A stretch of DNA of 64,000 nucleotides, taken from contig OY811971.1 in assembly GCA_963681505.1 (NCBI GenBank), forward strand, positions 3,027,730-3,091,729, read 5' to 3'. A program made the translations under genes and the position numbers. The notes beneath the pieces were generated by a model. The model did not search any database. It was not told the origin of the DNA and was given only the letters and a program-made list of their open reading frames with translations. This DNA is from Eunapius fragilis. Its lineage: Eukaryota; Porifera; Demospongiae; Spongillida; Spongillidae. Numbering within the stretch: the first letter of the stretch is position 1; each line of letters starts with the position of its first letter. Below are positions 61,101 to 64,000 of this stretch, one piece after another.

Positions 61101-62157
61101 AAGAAAGATGAGGTTCCACAATTGGAATGCATCGATTTGACCCATGCACACATACCACTTAACTGGGAGATGCATCCCGCTTAACTTGGAGACGGTTAAT
61201 AACCTACACTAGGGATTTGACTCATGTTTATATGCGTTAGACAGTTCAATGAATAGGTTGTTTCCATAAGAATCTACTTGAGTAAAGATGAGTCAAGAGG
61301 GAAGTATTGGGTAAAGTTGGTAGGGGATGTGTTATTATTCATTTTACTCCTTGACCTACTTCCCTTCCACCCCTTCCTCCCCATCCATCCTTGGCAGGTA
61401 TTAGCAGCACCTTGCAGTCCTCCTTGCCCTGCCCCCAACAGTCTCCCTCACCCCACCTCCACCAGCAGTCAGCAGGGTTCAACTTTGCACCTTCTCACCA
61501 TCACCACCCTCACACTATGCGTCCACAGTCACCGCTAACACAACAACTGCTGGCAAGTAGTACGCCCACACACACTGTCACCCACCTGGGATGTACGTTT
61601 TACACCAGGAGCAGCGGGGCCACACCCCCATAGCAGGTACCCAGGCCAACTTAATCCTCAGGATCAGGTCACAAGTCGACATAATCAAAGTCTCCAGGAA
61701 GTGATGCGCCATAACTTGTTTCACCTAGGCAACAACATGAACGTTGGTCCCTCCTCTGTGGCGGAAAATGCCATGCTCAACAGAGCATTTCTTGAACATC
61801 AGCATCAACAGCAGCTGTTTGCTGGGTCTGGGCACCACCTGTCCTCATTTCCACCTCTCCACCAGCTGGGAACAGTCGGCCACACAGTGCTCACAGTGCA
61901 GTCCTCTCGGGGAGGTATGCAGTTGGAATCAATGTACCCTTGGGGCTTCCAGGTCAACTTATGCCCACCTTGGGTGCAACTGGGGCAGCACAGATGGTGG
62001 GAAAGGTCAGGGCACCCGTTCCCTCTAATGTACAGCTCCAGGATAGTACCCAGAGGGATTCCCCGCCCTATACCATTTGTGTACTGTCAATCTCATCTGC
62101 TGGAGAGTCCCTCCTTACCCCCAAAGAACCCACCTGCCCTCTCAACAGGTCACATGA
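58134..62157 (+). pseudogene. Ataxin-7-like copy 4, broken
   Basis: It begins within intron 4, head to head with copy 3. The exon 5 equivalent (about 58240) reads HPASHKAKVVGRSKPFNQLL but its acceptor is AC, not AG. Exons 6 (58544-58579) and 7 (about 58731) are recognisable. Exon 8 (59230) reads SHQVSKTMVFSRCLDNLYSS and is shortened. Exon 9 has TAG at 59513-59515. Exon 11 has lost about 200 bp, including the LRETCLPNHMIAHM block. The last exon (about 61399-62157) carries several frameshifts. Exons 1-4 are absent. Confidence 0.85.
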
Positions 62158-62882
62158 TGTTACATGATGTCATGAGATGAAATGTTATGTATAGAGATGG
62201 TTTCATTCCTCCCCCTCCCATGTTTCCTCTGGTTCGCTTTTGGTTTTATTTCTCACCTTTAATTAAGGCTGTCATTCACAAATTTTTAACTTAGTGAAAT
62301 AACTGCACACAGCTTTTCAGTGTGGAGGGTAATAGTATTGATATCACTAAATTTTTACTCAGAATTAAATTTTATTCCGAGTACCAAATGGGCATCAGGC
62401 ACTTGAATTTATATTTAGCCATAGTAAATAAAAGTTGTTGGAAGCTTAAGGATAGTATATTTCATTTGGGATCGTGGCAGTGAATGGGGACAAAGTGCAA
62501 GCATCTAAGTTGACGCATGTAATTAAAATGTACACAGATACATTAATAAAATATCAGCACGTAGTGACCACGTGCACACAATTACTAACCCTTACCCGAC
62601 ATGTGGCTTCTTTTTCTTTCACTGATTACACAACATGTGCACTCTAAGAGTAGTAAACTAGGAGACCAGACCCAGAATTATAAGCCCCACCGACATGTCA
62701 ATGAACCAACAACCAGAAACAAATTGTTGCAGACACGTATACATGTCAAGTGTTACACATGCATGTTCCATACTGTTACAATTACTCTATCAAGCACTTG
62801 CACATTGCACACTCAGTGTAACCATTATATAAAGTCAGTTTCACTTTCTGTGGCAGTTGTTGTTTACTGGAGTATGCATGAA

Positions 62883-63431
62883 TCATGCATTGGTCATTGT
62901 GGCTGGATCTTGGGAGTAGGAGCAGCGCTGGAGATGATATTTCAAACCTCTCTTGGTCACATATTTCTTGTCACATCCTTCAGAGGGACATCTTAACTTC
63001 TCACCAAGGTGTTTTCTGCCATGCTTTTTCAGATCAGAAATGGACCTGAAAGATTGCCTGCAGAAACACTTATAAGGTCGATCATTGCTGTGGACCATCA
63101 TATGGTATGTGAGACATGAACTGTAGGAATACTGTTTGTTGCAAACAGTACACTTGAATCTTCTGGCTCCTGTGTGGACAACCATGTGTCTCATCAGATT
63201 TTCCTTACGACCAAATGCCTTACCACATTCAGAACACTGATAGTTCTTTACTTGCATATGGACAACCATGTGTGTCTTCAGATGTCCCTTACGACCAAAT
63301 GCCTTTCCACATTCAGAACACTGATAGTTCTTTTCTTGTGTATGGACAACCATGTGCCTCGTCAGATTTCCCTTCTGACCAAATGCCTTTCCACATTCAG
63401 AACACTCATACTGCTTAGCAGCTGTGCTCAT
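62883..63431 (-). CDS. C2H2 zinc-finger protein, 6 fingers (copy 4)
   Basis: Open from MSTAAKQYEC to DPATMTNA. Three GKAFG-type fingers (contact residues QGNR, RGHT, RENR) plus the three conserved C-terminal fingers. It is the shortest array of the four. The second and third contact sets resemble fingers 2 and 3 of copy 1 (LGHT, RENR), suggesting recent common origin or exchange between them. No stop or frameshift. Confidence 0.85.
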   Translation of the reverse strand: MSTAAKQYECSECGKAFGQKGNLTRHMVVHTQEKNYQCSECGKAFGRKGHLKTHMVVHMQVKNYQCSECGKAFGRKENLMRHMVVHTGARRFKCTVCNKQYSYSSCLTYHMMVHSNDRPYKCFCRQSFRSISDLKKHGRKHLGEKLRCPSEGCDKKYVTKRGLKYHLQRCSYSQDPATMTNA

Positions 63432-63479
63432 CTTCCTTGTTCTGAGATCATAACAACAAATTTCATGAATTAGCTAAAA

Positions 63480-64000
63480 ACAGATATAGGTTGACCAATA
63501 TTCCACACTCCCTCCAACTGATGTTTTAACCCCTATCACATGAAAAATGGGGATTAGGCATGCAGATGGTTTAGGTTCAGCCGCATTAGGTACTATATGA
63601 GATTCTTTTCCCGTTACACCATGAGTCTGATCAGAAACCAGAGAGAGGCTCTCCAGTATCCCCTTGCCAGATGGGAGGGGTGGGGGTGTGCCCTCTCCCC
63701 CATGGTGGGCTCTTCCCTAAATATAGTACTTCATATTCATGTGCGTTTATCAGTGCACCGAATAATATTACATCACGTGCCCTTGATTCAAATATGGAAT
63801 ATATTTATCACAAAGATCGTATTATGGACACAGTTATTGCAATTAATTCCCAACTCACTCAGGAAGCATCCAACAGTTAGTTAAATCATGTTGGTATGGT
63901 ATCAGTCAATTTTTCCAATGGGTGCACAACAATGATATCATCACGTTTGGAACAATTACATCCAATGTACCAATATGCCTTTTTGGCTGTCTGTACTGGT
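63480..64000. repeat. 5' flank of ZNF copy 4 (part of duplicated unit)
   Basis: Matches 14140-14350, 35160-35390 and, inverted, 53780-54170, including CATGAGTCTGATCAGAAACC and the TTCCCTAAATATAGTACTTC block. It may hold the shared ZNF promoter. No other gene seen. Confidence 0.6.

Noticed and set aside
27640-62157. Ataxin-7-like copies 2-4 as working paralogues
   Set aside because: Each lacks the first exons and has stops, frameshifts or lost splice sites in the SCA7 part, so none can encode the zinc-binding core.

Overview
The window is nuclear DNA from an animal. Its genes have several short exons with GT-AG introns, microsatellites are abundant, and it carries animal-type gene families (a Rab32/38-like GTPase, an ataxin-7-like SAGA subunit, C2H2 zinc-finger genes) among dense transposons. 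A marine invertebrate such as a sponge would fit, but nothing here fixes the phylum.

Layout. 0.4-4.2 kb: a complete five-exon Rab32/38-like gene (838-3504), with decayed 3' ends of a non-LTR retrotransposon on both sides. 5.8-12.4 kb: a complete 14-exon ataxin-7-like gene that I could splice in frame from start to stop (836 aa). 13.4-14.1 kb: a convergent, apparently single-exon C2H2 zinc-finger gene. This ataxin-7-like/ZNF pair occurs four times: copy 1 (5.8-14.1 kb, forward), copy 2 (27.6-35.1 kb, forward), copy 3 (54.2-58.13 kb, inverted) and copy 4 (58.13-63.4 kb, forward, head to head with copy 3). Only copy 1 of the ataxin-7-like gene is intact. All four ZNF genes keep open frames, with 7, 10, 7 and 6 fingers.

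The duplicated unit also has a tail: a 21-bp minisatellite followed by about 1-2 kb of repeat (16.5-27.5, 35.5-36.9, and 48.0-53.7 kb inverted). Transposons have inserted into it. A Ty3/Gypsy element (17177-24756) lies in the minisatellite and is itself split inside its reverse transcriptase by a hAT-like element (19032-22084) with a 5-bp target duplication. A 150-bp near-perfect palindrome with a 9-bp duplication (26114-26263) and a G-rich non-autonomous TIR element (26367-26708, second copy 49438-49863) can both be checked against an empty site in copy 2. A 4.9-kb element with 24-bp terminal inverted repeats and a TA duplication (48477-53420) splits the tail of copy 3.

36.9-47.7 kb is a cluster of 5'-truncated non-LTR retrotransposons encoding a reverse transcriptase plus a restriction-like endonuclease. 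Many of their junctions lie at TAA repeats, which suggests TAA-targeted integration like that of the R4/Dong clade. One copy (40228-42306) keeps a 692-codon open frame.

The intact host genes probably act separately: Rab32/38-like in vesicle traffic to lysosome-related organelles, ataxin-7-like in the SAGA deubiquitinase module, and the ZNFs as DNA-binding proteins. The fastest-changing part is the repeatedly copied ZNF locus and the transposons around it.
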